Below, piece after piece: positions 46,566-56,496 of a DNA stretch of 64,000 nt (the first letter of the stretch is position 1; the number at the start of each line of letters is the position of its first letter). A program made the position numbers and the translations under genes. Source of the DNA: Leptospira soteropolitanensis (GTDB lineage Bacteria > Spirochaetota > Leptospiria > Leptospirales > Leptospiraceae); assembly GCF_026151655.1 (NCBI RefSeq), contig NZ_JAMQPN010000001.1:186001-250000 (forward strand), in the 5' to 3' direction. The notes beneath the pieces were generated by a model. That model was not told the DNA's origin, ran no database searches, and saw nothing but the letters and a program-made list of their open reading frames with translations.

Positions 46566-48824
46566 GTGCAGTCTAAGGATCGCATTACTATTCATATGTT
46601 AAAATTTTTGAGTCTTTTCGTATTTCACTTAAAGAACCAACTCTTCAAAGCTAAGGAAGAAATCCATGATCAGAGGCTTTCTTCCCATGAGGATTTGGCT
46701 AAGTCCATTTTGGATTTTTTATCTGAGTCCTTACATATCCAATCTGTTCCAAGCCAAATAATAGACGGATTTCGTTCCCTCCGAAGTAAATATAAATTAC
46801 TTTCTAATCAAAATTTCTATGACTTTCTTTTTGCCGCTTCCCATCAGTACCAAATCAGACTCAATCTCGTCCAAAAAACTTTACAAGACATAAGAGCTTA
46901 TATCACCCAAAATTCACCATTTGTTTTTAGAGTATTTAACGAAGACCAAAACTTAGCAGAATTTTACGCGATCACTAGTTACCAAACTTCTGCCTATCTC
47001 GTGAAACCACTTCATGGGTTTGATAACGAAGGAGAATGGTATTCAGAAAAAGAACTAATCAAGTTTATGGGAATCAAATCAAACAAAGATTCTGTGGACT
47101 GGATCATAGCAGAACCTATATTCCCTTTTTCGACAAACAAAGAATTAATAAATTCCTTTTCTGCAGTAAAGAATGCTTTAAAACAAATTTCTCATTTGAT
47201 ACGAATGGAATCAAAAGATGTTTGGATTGTATTTATTTATGGAATTGGTATAGGAATTTTATCTTTAGTAGTACCTGTTGCTACCTCTTCACTTGTCAAC
47301 ATAGTAGCATTTGGAGTTTTACTGCAGCCAGTTATCATATTAACATTGTTAGTTGTATTTTTTCTTGGATTTGCGGGTGCTATGCAAACCATCCAAATTT
47401 ACGTTGTGGAAATCTTACAAAGGCGTGTATTCGTAAGAATTGCTACTGAATTTGCAGTAAAATTTCCAAAAATTCGACAAGATGTCTTAGACAAACACCA
47501 CAATCCAGAACTTGTGAATCGTTTTTTTGATACAATGACAATTCAAAAGTCCATTCACTCCTTGTTAGTTGATGGACTTTCCGTTATCTTAACAACAGTC
47601 ATTGGTTTCATTTTAATTTCTTTTTACCATCCTATTTTCATTGTTTTCTCATTTCTTATTTTATTCATTGGTGGATATTGGGTTACTTATCGCCTCGGAA
47701 AACCTGCAGCAGAAAACTATATCAAAATTTCAAAAGAGAAATACAAGGTAGCAGCTTGGTTGGAAGAAATATCTAGACACTCTGCCTTATTTCATTCGAC
47801 ATTTGGTTCAAACTTTGCTCTGGACAAAGCAGATTCCTTCATTCGTGATTATTTGTATGCACGGAAAAAATATTTTTTTAACTATATCCGCCAAATCATT
47901 GGTCTTGTAGGAATCCAAGCGTTGGCAAGTGCCATTGTACTTGGATTAGGTGGTTATTTAGTAATTCACAGACAACTCACTATCGGTCAATTAGTAGCCG
48001 CTGAACTTGTGATTGCCAAAGTGCTTAGCGACATATCCAAGTTCGGTAAACAATTAGATAGTTTTTATAGCTTAATTGCAGCCGTTGACAAAATAAATTC
48101 AGTATTTCATTTACCAACTATCCCCATAAAAACTGTCGAATTTGAGATTCCAAATGGTCCTATCCAAGTCCAACTTTCTGGAATCCATTATTCACTTACA
48201 AATGGTCACAAGATTTTTAATCAATTTGATTTAAAGATAACAGCTGGTAAATCTGTTGGAATTTCTTCTAATACACCGTATGATGCGCATATTTTATTAG
48301 ATTTGATCTGTGGAATGCGAACACCAACATCTGGGATTGTGGAATACGATCACCAAAATATTCACGAAGTTTCCAAAGAACAAATTCATTCCGTTACTTT
48401 TCTCATTCGAGGCAATGAAATCTTCGAAGGAAGTATTCTTGAGAACATTCGAGTGGGACGAGAAGAAATATCTTTAATCGAAATTAGAAAACTTTTAGAA
48501 GAACTAGGTATTTGGGAAACCATACAATCTTTGCCAAATGGAATCCATACCCCACTTCTAACATTTGGGCATCCTTTTGATACAATCCAAACGACTGTTA
48601 TTTCTGTTGCCAGAGCGGTAATTGGGAAACCAAAACTGTTGTTAATTGATGGAAATTTAGATCTTTTGCCACCGACTCTTCTAACGTCATGCCTCAAAGT
48701 TTTATTGCAAAAAAATAGGGAGTGGACACTCTTAATTGTTTCCAAATCCCCAACAGTCCTTTCGCAAATGGACCAAATATTACGATTGGAAAACGACTCC
48801 CATTCCTTAAAAGCAAATCCTTAA
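46566..48824 (+). CDS. ABC exporter-like protein with degenerate nucleotide-binding domain
   Basis: A 752-residue protein with an N-terminal extension (residues 1-210), about six membrane helices (about 218-485) and a C-terminal domain that aligns with an ABC ATPase. Key motifs are lost: Walker A is GISSNTPYDAH (about 565-575) with no GKS/T, the signature reads FGHPFDT near 667-673 in place of LSGGQ, Walker B is LLLIDGN with Gly for Glu, and the H-loop has Ser for His. The Q-loop also lacks Gln. It begins an operon with HlyD-like and TolC-like genes. GTG at 46566 is used here; ATG at 46599 is an alternative. Confidence 0.85.
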   Translation: MQSKDRITIHMLKFLSLFVFHLKNQLFKAKEEIHDQRLSSHEDLAKSILDFLSESLHIQSVPSQIIDGFRSLRSKYKLLSNQNFYDFLFAASHQYQIRLNLVQKTLQDIRAYITQNSPFVFRVFNEDQNLAEFYAITSYQTSAYLVKPLHGFDNEGEWYSEKELIKFMGIKSNKDSVDWIIAEPIFPFSTNKELINSFSAVKNALKQISHLIRMESKDVWIVFIYGIGIGILSLVVPVATSSLVNIVAFGVLLQPVIILTLLVVFFLGFAGAMQTIQIYVVEILQRRVFVRIATEFAVKFPKIRQDVLDKHHNPELVNRFFDTMTIQKSIHSLLVDGLSVILTTVIGFILISFYHPIFIVFSFLILFIGGYWVTYRLGKPAAENYIKISKEKYKVAAWLEEISRHSALFHSTFGSNFALDKADSFIRDYLYARKKYFFNYIRQIIGLVGIQALASAIVLGLGGYLVIHRQLTIGQLVAAELVIAKVLSDISKFGKQLDSFYSLIAAVDKINSVFHLPTIPIKTVEFEIPNGPIQVQLSGIHYSLTNGHKIFNQFDLKITAGKSVGISSNTPYDAHILLDLICGMRTPTSGIVEYDHQNIHEVSKEQIHSVTFLIRGNEIFEGSILENIRVGREEISLIEIRKLLEELGIWETIQSLPNGIHTPLLTFGHPFDTIQTTVISVARAVIGKPKLLLIDGNLDLLPPTLLTSCLKVLLQKNREWTLLIVSKSPTVLSQMDQILRLENDSHSLKANP

Positions 48825-48833
48825 GGTTGGAAT

Positions 48834-50183
48834 ATGAAAACTGATATGTCTCAAAAATGGAAACTTAGAAAAAATCTGCCATCCTATCGGCTGGTGCAAA
48901 CTGCTTTGCCCGCTCAGAGTCTCGCCTATATTCTCACCTTTATTTTTTTCTTAAGTGTCATTATCCTTCTCTATGTACCTTGGCAACAAACTACTATGGG
49001 GTTTGGAAGAGTTGTAGCTTACGCACCCTTAGATCGACAACAAGTCATTGAATCTCCCATCAGTGGACGTGTTGTGAAATGGCATGTACACGAAGGGACT
49101 CGTGTCAGAAAAGGTGATCCTATCATTGATATCTCCGATAATGATCCCAACTTTATCAATCGAATTCGGGAGGAAAAAAACGCACTTTTACAACGACTAG
49201 AGGCAGCAAGATCTAGAGAAGATAACATTCGTTCAAGGATCATTAGTTTACGTTCCTCCCGTGGAAGTGCTGTTGATGCTGCAGACTCAAGAAGGATGAT
49301 GGCAAAAGATCGAGTTCGTGCCAGCGAACAAGCAGTAGATGCTGCAAAGGCTGCTTTAAAAACCGCCAATCTCAACTTGGATCGCCAAAAACAATTATGG
49401 GAAAAAGGACTTACCTCCAAACGAACGTTAGAGTTGGCCGAACTAGAACATACCAATGCAGAAACAGGATTAGATAGGGCCAAAGCGGCTTACGATGCAG
49501 CCATCAAAGAAGAACGAGCATTGTACAGTGACACGGGAAAGGTTGCACAAGATGCGGAAGCTTCCATCAATGATGCCAAGGCTTCCTTGGCAGCAGCACA
49601 ATCAGAAGTAGCACGAGTATTGGAAGACCTACCCAAGTTGGAAGCAAGATTATCTAGACAAGAAACACAAGAAATATTTGCACCGAGGGATGGAACCATT
49701 ATGCGAATTTTGGTAAACCCAGACACACAACAAGTCAAAGAAGGAGACGGGGTTGCCATCCTTGTACCCGATGCAGAAGACAAAGCAGTGGAACTTTTTA
49801 TCTCAGGCAATGATATTCCGTTAGTTGGTGAGGGAAGAAAGGTTCGCTTACAATTCCAAGGTTATCCAGTGTTACAAATCAGTGGCTGGCCGGAAACTGC
49901 CGTAGGAACTTTTGGTGGAATTGTCAAACTGGTAGACATCACTGACAATGGCTCAGGAAATTTCCGAGTCCTTGTCATTCCAGATCGAGAGGATCGTAAG
50001 TGGCCAACCAGTCGTTTTCTCAGACAAGGAGTCAGAGCGAAAGGTTGGATTTTTCTCAATCGTGTGAGTGTCGGTTATGAACTATGGAGAAGGTTTAATG
50101 ATTTTCCACCAAATCTACCAATGGATGATCCAGAAATGAAATATCTGTTAGATGAAACTGGAAGTGGGGATAAGGTCAAATGA
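48834..50183 (+). CDS. HlyD-family membrane fusion protein
   Basis: A 449-residue periplasmic adaptor. A membrane segment lies near 28-48, the biotinyl-lipoyl-like part contains PISGRVVKWHVHEGTRVRKGD (about 75-95), and a long coiled coil (about 115-275), rich in Ala, Glu and Arg, would reach the outer-membrane channel. The second half is a beta-barrel domain (about 280-400). It links the pseudo-ABC protein to the TolC-like protein, and its stop overlaps the TolC start by four bases. Such trios export proteins or small molecules in type I secretion. Confidence 0.9.
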   Translation: MKTDMSQKWKLRKNLPSYRLVQTALPAQSLAYILTFIFFLSVIILLYVPWQQTTMGFGRVVAYAPLDRQQVIESPISGRVVKWHVHEGTRVRKGDPIIDISDNDPNFINRIREEKNALLQRLEAARSREDNIRSRIISLRSSRGSAVDAADSRRMMAKDRVRASEQAVDAAKAALKTANLNLDRQKQLWEKGLTSKRTLELAELEHTNAETGLDRAKAAYDAAIKEERALYSDTGKVAQDAEASINDAKASLAAAQSEVARVLEDLPKLEARLSRQETQEIFAPRDGTIMRILVNPDTQQVKEGDGVAILVPDAEDKAVELFISGNDIPLVGEGRKVRLQFQGYPVLQISGWPETAVGTFGGIVKLVDITDNGSGNFRVLVIPDREDRKWPTSRFLRQGVRAKGWIFLNRVSVGYELWRRFNDFPPNLPMDDPEMKYLLDETGSGDKVK

Positions 50184-51676
50184 TCTCACAACTAAAAAAA
50201 TCTCTATTTGCATTCCTTTGTCCATTTGGTATGTTTTTTTCCTTTGTACTGGAAGCAGATCCTACGCGGGACCCCTTCGAATCTTTACATGGCCCAAATA
50301 TTTATTCTCAGGATTATATCAACCAACAACCAGGAGTTCTCACTTTAGAAGAACTTTTAAAATCTGTTGAAAAATCTTATCCACTTGTTCTTGCAGCAGA
50401 AAAACTTTTATCAGAGGCAGAATACAACTACCTTGCAGCTGAAGGTGCCTTTGACTTGCAATTTAAATCAATGGGAACCACAAAACCTTTTGGTTATTAT
50501 ACAAACAATGCCGCCGATGCTGTTTTTGAAAAACCAACTCCGCTAGGGGGAACTTCTTTTTTTGCAGGTTATCGAATTGGTCGGGGAACTTTTCCTGTTT
50601 ATGATGGGAAAAGAGAAACTAACGATCATGGAGAGATTCGGGCGGGTGCCATCTTTCCCCTGATGCGCAATCGTGAGATTGATAAAAACCGAGCAGATAT
50701 CAAAAAAGCTGACCTTGACCGAAGGCTTGCAGAATTATCCATACAAAAATTAAAAATCGAAGTCATCAAAGAAGCAACGAAACGTTACTGGAAATGGGTG
50801 GCCAGTGGCCAAGAATATTTAGTCACCAAAGACTTGTTAGAAATCGCAAAGAACCGCCAAAATCAAATTTCCGAACGCATTAAGTTAGGTGACATTCCGA
50901 AAATGGAAGGTACGGAAAACGACCGTGCCATTTTACAAAGAGAATCCCAATTTGTTTCTGCAGAACGAGAGATGCAAAAAGCTGCCATCGATTTGTCTTT
51001 ATTCTTACGAGCTCCCGATGGAAATTTAATCCTTCCCACAACGCACAGGTTACCGATTGGATTTCCTAAGCCCATCGATTATAAAAAAGTCGAATTGGAA
51101 AAAAGTATCAAACTTGCTTGGAAATATAGACCGGAATTACAAGACTATGAATTCAAACGAGATAAAGTTCGTGTCGATCAAGATATGGGTTTTAATGCTT
51201 TGAAACCGCAAGTAGACTTGGTAGTAGCCGGTTCCCAAGACTTTGGACCAGGTTCTGTTACGAGAGCAAAACCGGAACTAGAGGCCTCTGTTGTTCTCAA
51301 CTTGCCCATCCAAACTAAACGCCCAAGAGGGATGATTGGGGCTGCCGAAGCAAAAATCGCCCAACTGGACCAAGAACTACAATTCTCCAAAGATAAAATC
51401 AAAACAGAAGTGCAAGATGCGATTTCAGAGGTGATTGCTTCGGCAAAACGCGTAAGTGTTACTCAAAATGAAGTCGAACTTGCAAGAAAGTTAGAAGAGA
51501 TGGAGAGGGAACGTTTTGCACTCGGTGACTCTACACTTCTATTTGTGAATATTCGCGAACAGACTAGTGCCGAAGCCGCGGTGCGAGAAATTAAGGCATT
51601 GTACGATCATCATGTAGCTATTGCCCATTTCCAAGCAGCAACTGCTTCTGTTTTGCAAATTTCGCCTTTTCCTTAG
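50180..51676 (+). CDS. TolC-family outer membrane efflux protein
   Basis: A 498-residue outer membrane protein with a signal at about 9-28 and the two alternating coiled-coil/outer-membrane-channel regions of TolC proteins (about 52-250 and 285-490). Typical patterns are the helix starts LTLEELLKSVEKSYP and the long charged helices near the C-terminus. It overlaps the HlyD gene by four bases and closes the three-gene unit. The cargo of this unit is unknown. The order ABC-like, HlyD-like, TolC-like is seen in many exporters. Confidence 0.9.
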   Translation: MISQLKKSLFAFLCPFGMFFSFVLEADPTRDPFESLHGPNIYSQDYINQQPGVLTLEELLKSVEKSYPLVLAAEKLLSEAEYNYLAAEGAFDLQFKSMGTTKPFGYYTNNAADAVFEKPTPLGGTSFFAGYRIGRGTFPVYDGKRETNDHGEIRAGAIFPLMRNREIDKNRADIKKADLDRRLAELSIQKLKIEVIKEATKRYWKWVASGQEYLVTKDLLEIAKNRQNQISERIKLGDIPKMEGTENDRAILQRESQFVSAEREMQKAAIDLSLFLRAPDGNLILPTTHRLPIGFPKPIDYKKVELEKSIKLAWKYRPELQDYEFKRDKVRVDQDMGFNALKPQVDLVVAGSQDFGPGSVTRAKPELEASVVLNLPIQTKRPRGMIGAAEAKIAQLDQELQFSKDKIKTEVQDAISEVIASAKRVSVTQNEVELARKLEEMERERFALGDSTLLFVNIREQTSAEAAVREIKALYDHHVAIAHFQAATASVLQISPFP

Positions 51677-51753
51677 TTTGTTTTATTGTTCAGAAAAAAA
51701 AACGACTTTCACAACTCAATGAATCTCTAAACTTTTCCCTAAAGAAGGTATCT

Positions 51754-53460
51754 ATGCACGGGGAAGAGTCACTATTACAAGACATTGGTCTTAGTATTAT
51801 TTTCGCAACAGTCTTAAGTCACATCGCAAGAGTACTCAAACAACCGTTAATTTTAGGTTATATTATTGGTGGAGCCCTGCTCGGGAAGGAAATGGGATTT
51901 GGATATGTAACGAACGAAGCTAGTATTGAACTCATTTCCGAAATCGGACTCATCCTACTACTTTTCATCATCGGATTAGAAATCAATTTGGCCGAACTTG
52001 CAAAAATGGGAAAGGCCATGTTTACTTTGGGGATCCTCCAATTCACACTATCCGTTGCTTTTGTATATTCCGTGTTTCCTTTTTTTGGACTTTCTATTGG
52101 TTCAGAAAAGTTTGACCTTCTTTATATTGCAGTTGCCCTATCTCTTAGCTCCACTTTAATCGTTGTTAAATTATTGCAAGATAAGGTGGAGATCAACACT
52201 CTATCAGGAAAACTTACCGTTGGAGTATTAGTTTTCCAGGACATTTGGGCGATTTTGTTTATGGGTGTCCAACCCAACTTAAATAATCCCGAAATTCTAA
52301 AAATTCTAACTTCTGTTGGAATCATTGTTTTACTCATTGCTTTTAGTTTTAGTGTCAGCCGTTATGTTTTAGCCAAGTTATACAAAGCTTGTGCCAGTAG
52401 CCCGGAACTCATCCTTCTAACTTCAATTATGTGGTGTTTTCTTGTTTGTGGGATTGCAGGAGAAGCTGGACTTTCCAAGGAAATGGGTGCACTCGTTGCC
52501 GGTATGAGTATCGCCGCCTTCCCTTATGGTGCCGATGTTATCTCTAAACTGATTGGAATTCGTGACTTCTTTGTTACCCTCTTCTTTGTGGCACTTGGTC
52601 TAAAGGTTCCGCTTCCAAGTTTAGAAGTGATCGGATTATCTACCGCCATCATCGTTCTTATGTTATTTGTAAGGATGATTACTATCGCACCAGTGATCAT
52701 CAAACTCAACAAAGGGGTTCGAAATGGATTCCTAACTGCCCTCAACCTCGCTCAGATTTCAGAATTCTCACTCGTCATTTTGGCGTTAGGTGCTGGATTC
52801 GAACACATCACTCCGAAACTGCAAGCTGTAATTTTAACTTCAACCATCATTGCATCGGTTCTTTCCACATATATCATTATGTTTAACCATAACATTGCTG
52901 CAACGTTCGAAAGAATTCTCGCTCGTGTTGGTATCTCTGACCAAGCAGAAGAATCGGGGGAAGATAAATCAAGTCACGGGGGGCATGGAGGACATGGTGA
53001 CGGGATGGTACGTGACATCATTGTCCTTGGCTATTTTCGAATCGCTCGTGCCTTTGTGGAATACTTGGAAGACTTATCTCCTTCGCTTATCAAACGAATC
53101 ATCATTGCTGACTACAATCCAGCCTTCAAAGACGAACTCACAAACAAAGGTTTTCAATGGGCCTATGCAGACCTTGCCCACCCCGATTCATTATCGCATA
53201 TTGGGCTTCACGATGCTTCGATGGTCATTTGTACCATTTCTGATTCTTTTTTAAAAGGAACAAATAACAATCGTTTGCTCTCCACTCTTAGCAAACTGGC
53301 ACCAAATGCAAAAATCATTTTAACAAGTGATGAACCAGGAGAAGCGAAAAAGTTGGTTGCCGATGGAGCTCAAAAAGTGATTATCCCTGGTGTGATTACC
53401 GGAGAATTTTTGTATGACTATATCTCTCGAGGAATGAGAAATAACGAAAGAGAAGTTTGA
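51754..53460 (+). CDS. CPA2-type cation:proton antiporter with RCK domain
   Basis: A 568-residue membrane protein: about 12 helices (residues 10-385) of the Na+/H+ exchanger fold, then a His/Gly-rich linker (SHGGHGGHGDG, near 408-418), and an RCK/TrkA-N domain (about 420-560). It resembles KefB/KefC or YbaL. The RCK nucleotide loop, usually GxGxxG, reads GYFRIA after IIVL, so NAD(H) binding may be altered. Regulation of potassium or pH is the likely role. It stands alone, with a 130-base convergent gap before kdsB. Confidence 0.88.
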   Translation: MHGEESLLQDIGLSIIFATVLSHIARVLKQPLILGYIIGGALLGKEMGFGYVTNEASIELISEIGLILLLFIIGLEINLAELAKMGKAMFTLGILQFTLSVAFVYSVFPFFGLSIGSEKFDLLYIAVALSLSSTLIVVKLLQDKVEINTLSGKLTVGVLVFQDIWAILFMGVQPNLNNPEILKILTSVGIIVLLIAFSFSVSRYVLAKLYKACASSPELILLTSIMWCFLVCGIAGEAGLSKEMGALVAGMSIAAFPYGADVISKLIGIRDFFVTLFFVALGLKVPLPSLEVIGLSTAIIVLMLFVRMITIAPVIIKLNKGVRNGFLTALNLAQISEFSLVILALGAGFEHITPKLQAVILTSTIIASVLSTYIIMFNHNIAATFERILARVGISDQAEESGEDKSSHGGHGGHGDGMVRDIIVLGYFRIARAFVEYLEDLSPSLIKRIIIADYNPAFKDELTNKGFQWAYADLAHPDSLSHIGLHDASMVICTISDSFLKGTNNNRLLSTLSKLAPNAKIILTSDEPGEAKKLVADGAQKVIIPGVITGEFLYDYISRGMRNNEREV

Positions 53461-53590
53461 TTCCTTTCGCATTCAAGAAATTACATGGAAAAAAAATTGT
53501 CTCTAGGAAATTTGAAATGTAAATTGGAAAAAGGAAAATTCTTCATTCTAAAGCCGGTAACCAATTGCCGGCGACAGAACATAGGAATTT

Positions 53591-54331
53591 CTAAATCAAA
53601 CCCTTCTCTTTAAAATCTCGAATCACCACTTCTAAATCAGCAGGTGAATCTACTCCCAAGTTGGCTTTATCAGAAAGGTAAACTCCAATGGTCGATCCAT
53701 TTTGCAAAGCGCGAAGTTGTTCTAATGATTCAACCGTTTCCCAATCGGAGTCAGGCAAATGATTGTATTTCATTAAAAATTCTCTTTCGTAAGCATAAAT
53801 TCCTAAATGCCTGTGGTAACTTGCTTCTCCTTTATAAGAAGCGGGGATCGGAGAACGGGAAAAATAATTGGCACGTGCATTTCTGTCAAAGACCACCTTT
53901 ACTTTGTTAGGATCTTTTGGGTCTTCAGAAGGTGAAAAGGGAACAGCGGCCGTGGTCATTTCCCAATTTCTATGTTTGGTTTTTAATGACAATACCCCAT
54001 CAATGAGGTTTGGTTCCATCCCTGGTTCATCGCCTTGGATGTTTACTATGATTCCGTAGTTTGGAAATTTTTCTGCAACTTCAATGATTCGATCCGTGCC
54101 GGTTGGGTGATGGGGACTTGTGAGTACGGACTCTCCACCGAAAGACAAAACCACATCATGAATTCTTTTGTCATCGGTTGCCACCACCAAACGGTGGATT
54201 GATTTAGAAAGGGAAGCATGGTGGTAGGTCCACTGGATCATTGGTTTTGTGCCAATGAGGGCCAGTGGTTTTCCAGGGAATCTTGTGCTCGCGAATCTCG
54301 CGGGGATCACACCGAGGATTTGGTCGGACAT
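53591..54331 (-). CDS. kdsB: 3-deoxy-manno-octulosonate cytidylyltransferase
   Basis: KdsB activates Kdo to CMP-Kdo for the LPS inner core. The 246 residues carry the family start IPARFASTRFPGKPLA (about 9-24), the VATDDKRI motif (about 50-57) and the NIQGDEPG sequence (about 98-105). It sits six bases after fliL at the end of a motility operon, an odd neighbourhood for an LPS gene that fits the compact gene arrangement here. Confidence 0.95.
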   Translation of the reverse strand: MSDQILGVIPARFASTRFPGKPLALIGTKPMIQWTYHHASLSKSIHRLVVATDDKRIHDVVLSFGGESVLTSPHHPTGTDRIIEVAEKFPNYGIIVNIQGDEPGMEPNLIDGVLSLKTKHRNWEMTTAAVPFSPSEDPKDPNKVKVVFDRNARANYFSRSPIPASYKGEASYHRHLGIYAYEREFLMKYNHLPDSDWETVESLEQLRALQNGSTIGVYLSDKANLGVDSPADLEVVIRDFKEKGLI

Positions 54332-54337
54332 ATAGTC

Positions 54338-54865
54338 CTAGTTTACCAAGAACTCGGTAAAGTAAACCTCTTTGATTTTTCCATTGGTCAAAATATGATT
54401 TAAGTGGGCTTTGATTTCCTCACGTAAATCCAATTGGTTGGTAATGGATTTTAAATCGTCTTTAGTTTTCCGTGCAATGACAAGGTTAATGATGTTTTGC
54501 ATTTGAGCCACACGTGCTGCCAGTTCCGCAGAAAGTGCTGGTTGTCCAGATTCAAATCCAAGAGACATCTTTAACTTAACAAAGTGTGATTCACCAACAT
54601 CAGAAGTATTCACTCTAAATTCCTCCTGAAATGTGTAAACTTCCAAAGGAGGGGGAGCTTTCACAAGAGAGATATTCTTTTGTTGTTTAAATACACTAGT
54701 TGCCGTTTTTTGAGCAACAAACATTGATATAACGGTTACAATGATAATCCCAAAAATGGCCGCAGCAATGTACAATAACCATTTTACAATGGGGGACATC
54801 CCTGTGGAGGCGGTACTACCTTCGGCTAACCCACCTTCTTCTTCATCTACTTCACGGTCACCCAT
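54338..54865 (-). CDS. fliL: Flagellar basal body-associated protein FliL
   Basis: A 175-residue single-pass membrane protein. The acidic N-terminus (residues 1-25) is cytoplasmic, one helix (about 27-49) spans the inner membrane, and the periplasmic part (about 75-175) contains VYTFQEEFRVNTSDVGESHFVKLKMSLGF, the FliL beta strand pattern. FliL supports the stator at the flagellar motor. It follows motB by one base, so it is co-translated. A normal length for the family. Confidence 0.9.
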   Translation of the reverse strand: MGDREVDEEEGGLAEGSTASTGMSPIVKWLLYIAAAIFGIIIVTVISMFVAQKTATSVFKQQKNISLVKAPPPLEVYTFQEEFRVNTSDVGESHFVKLKMSLGFESGQPALSAELAARVAQMQNIINLVIARKTKDDLKSITNQLDLREEIKAHLNHILTNGKIKEVYFTEFLVN

Positions 54866-54866
54866 G

Positions 54867-55700
54867 TTAAAATTCTCCTTCTACATTTGTTTCAGTATTC
54901 GGCAAACGAGTGTCAGGTAGTCCGTATTTACTTTCCCCTGGTCCTCGTTTGGTAGACTTTTCAGTCAGGATAATGATATCTACCCTTCGATTGAAAGCTT
55001 TTGCTTCCGGTGTGCCTTCATTCTCCAATACAAGAGGTCTATAGGATCCAAAGCTAACCGCCTGGAACCAACTAGGTTCAATTTCTTCTGAATTGATCAT
55101 AAAAACGGTAGCATTCACTGCTCTTGCTCCCGCCAAATCCCAGTTATTAATATATTCACGTTCTTCACGACCAGGGCGACTCACAGGATTGACCGCATCG
55201 TCATCACTATGCCCTTCCACTCGGACAAATCGTTCGAGTCCTTTGATAAGCCCTGCTGCTTTTCGCAAAGTCTCTCGAATGGCAGGCGTTAGGATGGCAG
55301 ATCCAGGATAAAAATAATCAGCACCCACAAGAGAAATCACAAGCCCTCTTTCGTTTTCCGAAATTCGAACTTTTCCTGCTTCTACTTCTGGTTTAAAAAC
55401 TTCTTGGGCATCTTTTTTAGATTTAGAAAGGTTACGTCCTACCACTTGGGAAGGAAGCGACTCAATTTGCATTCCCATCTCTTCCAAAGACCCTTTAGAT
55501 AGCGTTTGTCCCCCCGTGAAAAATCCCGTAGTGGATTTGAACGCAGATAAAATGATCTGCATCTCCTTTGCATCTGTTTTCCCAGTTGTATACAAAAGGA
55601 TAAAGAAACAAAGGAGAAGTGTCACCATGTCCCCGTAAGTCGCCATGAACTCGGGAACTTTTTGGATACACTCAGGACATTTTTCTTTTTTAGACGCCAT
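54867..55700 (-). CDS. motB: Flagellar motor protein MotB
   Basis: MotB anchors the stator and carries protons. It has one membrane helix near 20-42 with the conserved proton-accepting Asp24 in TYGDMVTLLLCFF. The C-terminal part is an OmpA-like peptidoglycan-binding domain (about 125-255), with VEGHSDDDAV and the NRRVDI motif. Length 277 is normal. It directly precedes fliL and follows motA by ten bases. Confidence 0.95.
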   Translation of the reverse strand: MASKKEKCPECIQKVPEFMATYGDMVTLLLCFFILLYTTGKTDAKEMQIILSAFKSTTGFFTGGQTLSKGSLEEMGMQIESLPSQVVGRNLSKSKKDAQEVFKPEVEAGKVRISENERGLVISLVGADYFYPGSAILTPAIRETLRKAAGLIKGLERFVRVEGHSDDDAVNPVSRPGREEREYINNWDLAGARAVNATVFMINSEEIEPSWFQAVSFGSYRPLVLENEGTPEAKAFNRRVDIIILTEKSTKRGPGESKYGLPDTRLPNTETNVEGEF

Positions 55701-55710
55701 GATTTAAATA

Positions 55711-56493
55711 TTAGTCTCCGTCGTCTTTCAGTGCAGTTCGTTCTGCAGGAGTTAAGAAACTCGCCAATTTCTCTTTTACAATCCTTGGGTTGTCCCCAGA
55801 TTGAATCGATAAAGTTCCTTCCACCATCACTTGTTTGATTACAAGTTCATCTTCTGATCGTCTGGTGAGTTTTCTCACAATCGGTGCTGCAAACAAGTTC
55901 TGTGCAAGTGATCCGTATAATGTCGTAATAAGAGCTGTCGCCATACCTTGTCCGATGGCACTCGCATCCCCACCACCTAGGTTCTTTAACATCCCCACAA
56001 GACCCACAAGGGTCCCTAACATCCCGAACCCTGGCGCAAAACCAGCGTAAGCATCCCACCAAGAACGACCATAAGCATGCCTTGTGGCGGTGTTCCCAAT
56101 TTCGGTTTCCATAATATTTCGAACCAGTTCGGGATCTGTTCCATCCACTACGAGTTGGATTCCCTTCTTTAAAAATTCTTCTGGTAGTTCGTTGATATCA
56201 TCTTCTAAGGCAAGTAAACCTTCACGACGAGCTTTTTCAGAAAAGCTAACTAATGTCGTGATGAGTCCAGGTAAATCTGAGGGAGGATTTTGGAAGGCTT
56301 TTTTAGTAACAGCTCCCACTCCAATGGTAGATGTCCAAGGAAAGGAAATGATCGTAGCGGCAGCGGCCCCTCCAAATGTAATCATCACCGAGGGAATGTC
56401 GATAAGGTCGGTGAGTGCAAGCCCCCCCGAGACAACCCCAAGTAACATCAAGGCCGCTCCTAGGGCCAAACCAATGACTGTAGCTATATCCAT
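55711..56493 (-). CDS. motA: Flagellar motor protein MotA
   Basis: MotA forms the proton channel of the stator with MotB and touches the rotor. The 260 residues have four membrane helices (about 4-22, 33-50, 147-168, 180-202), a large cytoplasmic loop (about 60-145), and the conserved LVGMLKNLGGGDASAIGQGMATALITTLYG stretch, with the essential Pro in FGMLGTLVGLV region nearby. It follows flbD by three bases, giving the order flbD-motA-motB-fliL. Confidence 0.95.
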   Translation of the reverse strand: MDIATVIGLALGAALMLLGVVSGGLALTDLIDIPSVMITFGGAAAATIISFPWTSTIGVGAVTKKAFQNPPSDLPGLITTLVSFSEKARREGLLALEDDINELPEEFLKKGIQLVVDGTDPELVRNIMETEIGNTATRHAYGRSWWDAYAGFAPGFGMLGTLVGLVGMLKNLGGGDASAIGQGMATALITTLYGSLAQNLFAAPIVRKLTRRSEDELVIKQVMVEGTLSIQSGDNPRIVKEKLASFLTPAERTALKDDGD

Positions 56494-56496
56494 TTC

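Noticed and set aside
53553..53572. GCCGG/CCGGC hairpin between the antiporter and kdsB as terminator
   Set aside because: Only five pairs with a ten-base loop and no T-run on the plus strand and a poor one on the minus; too weak to call.
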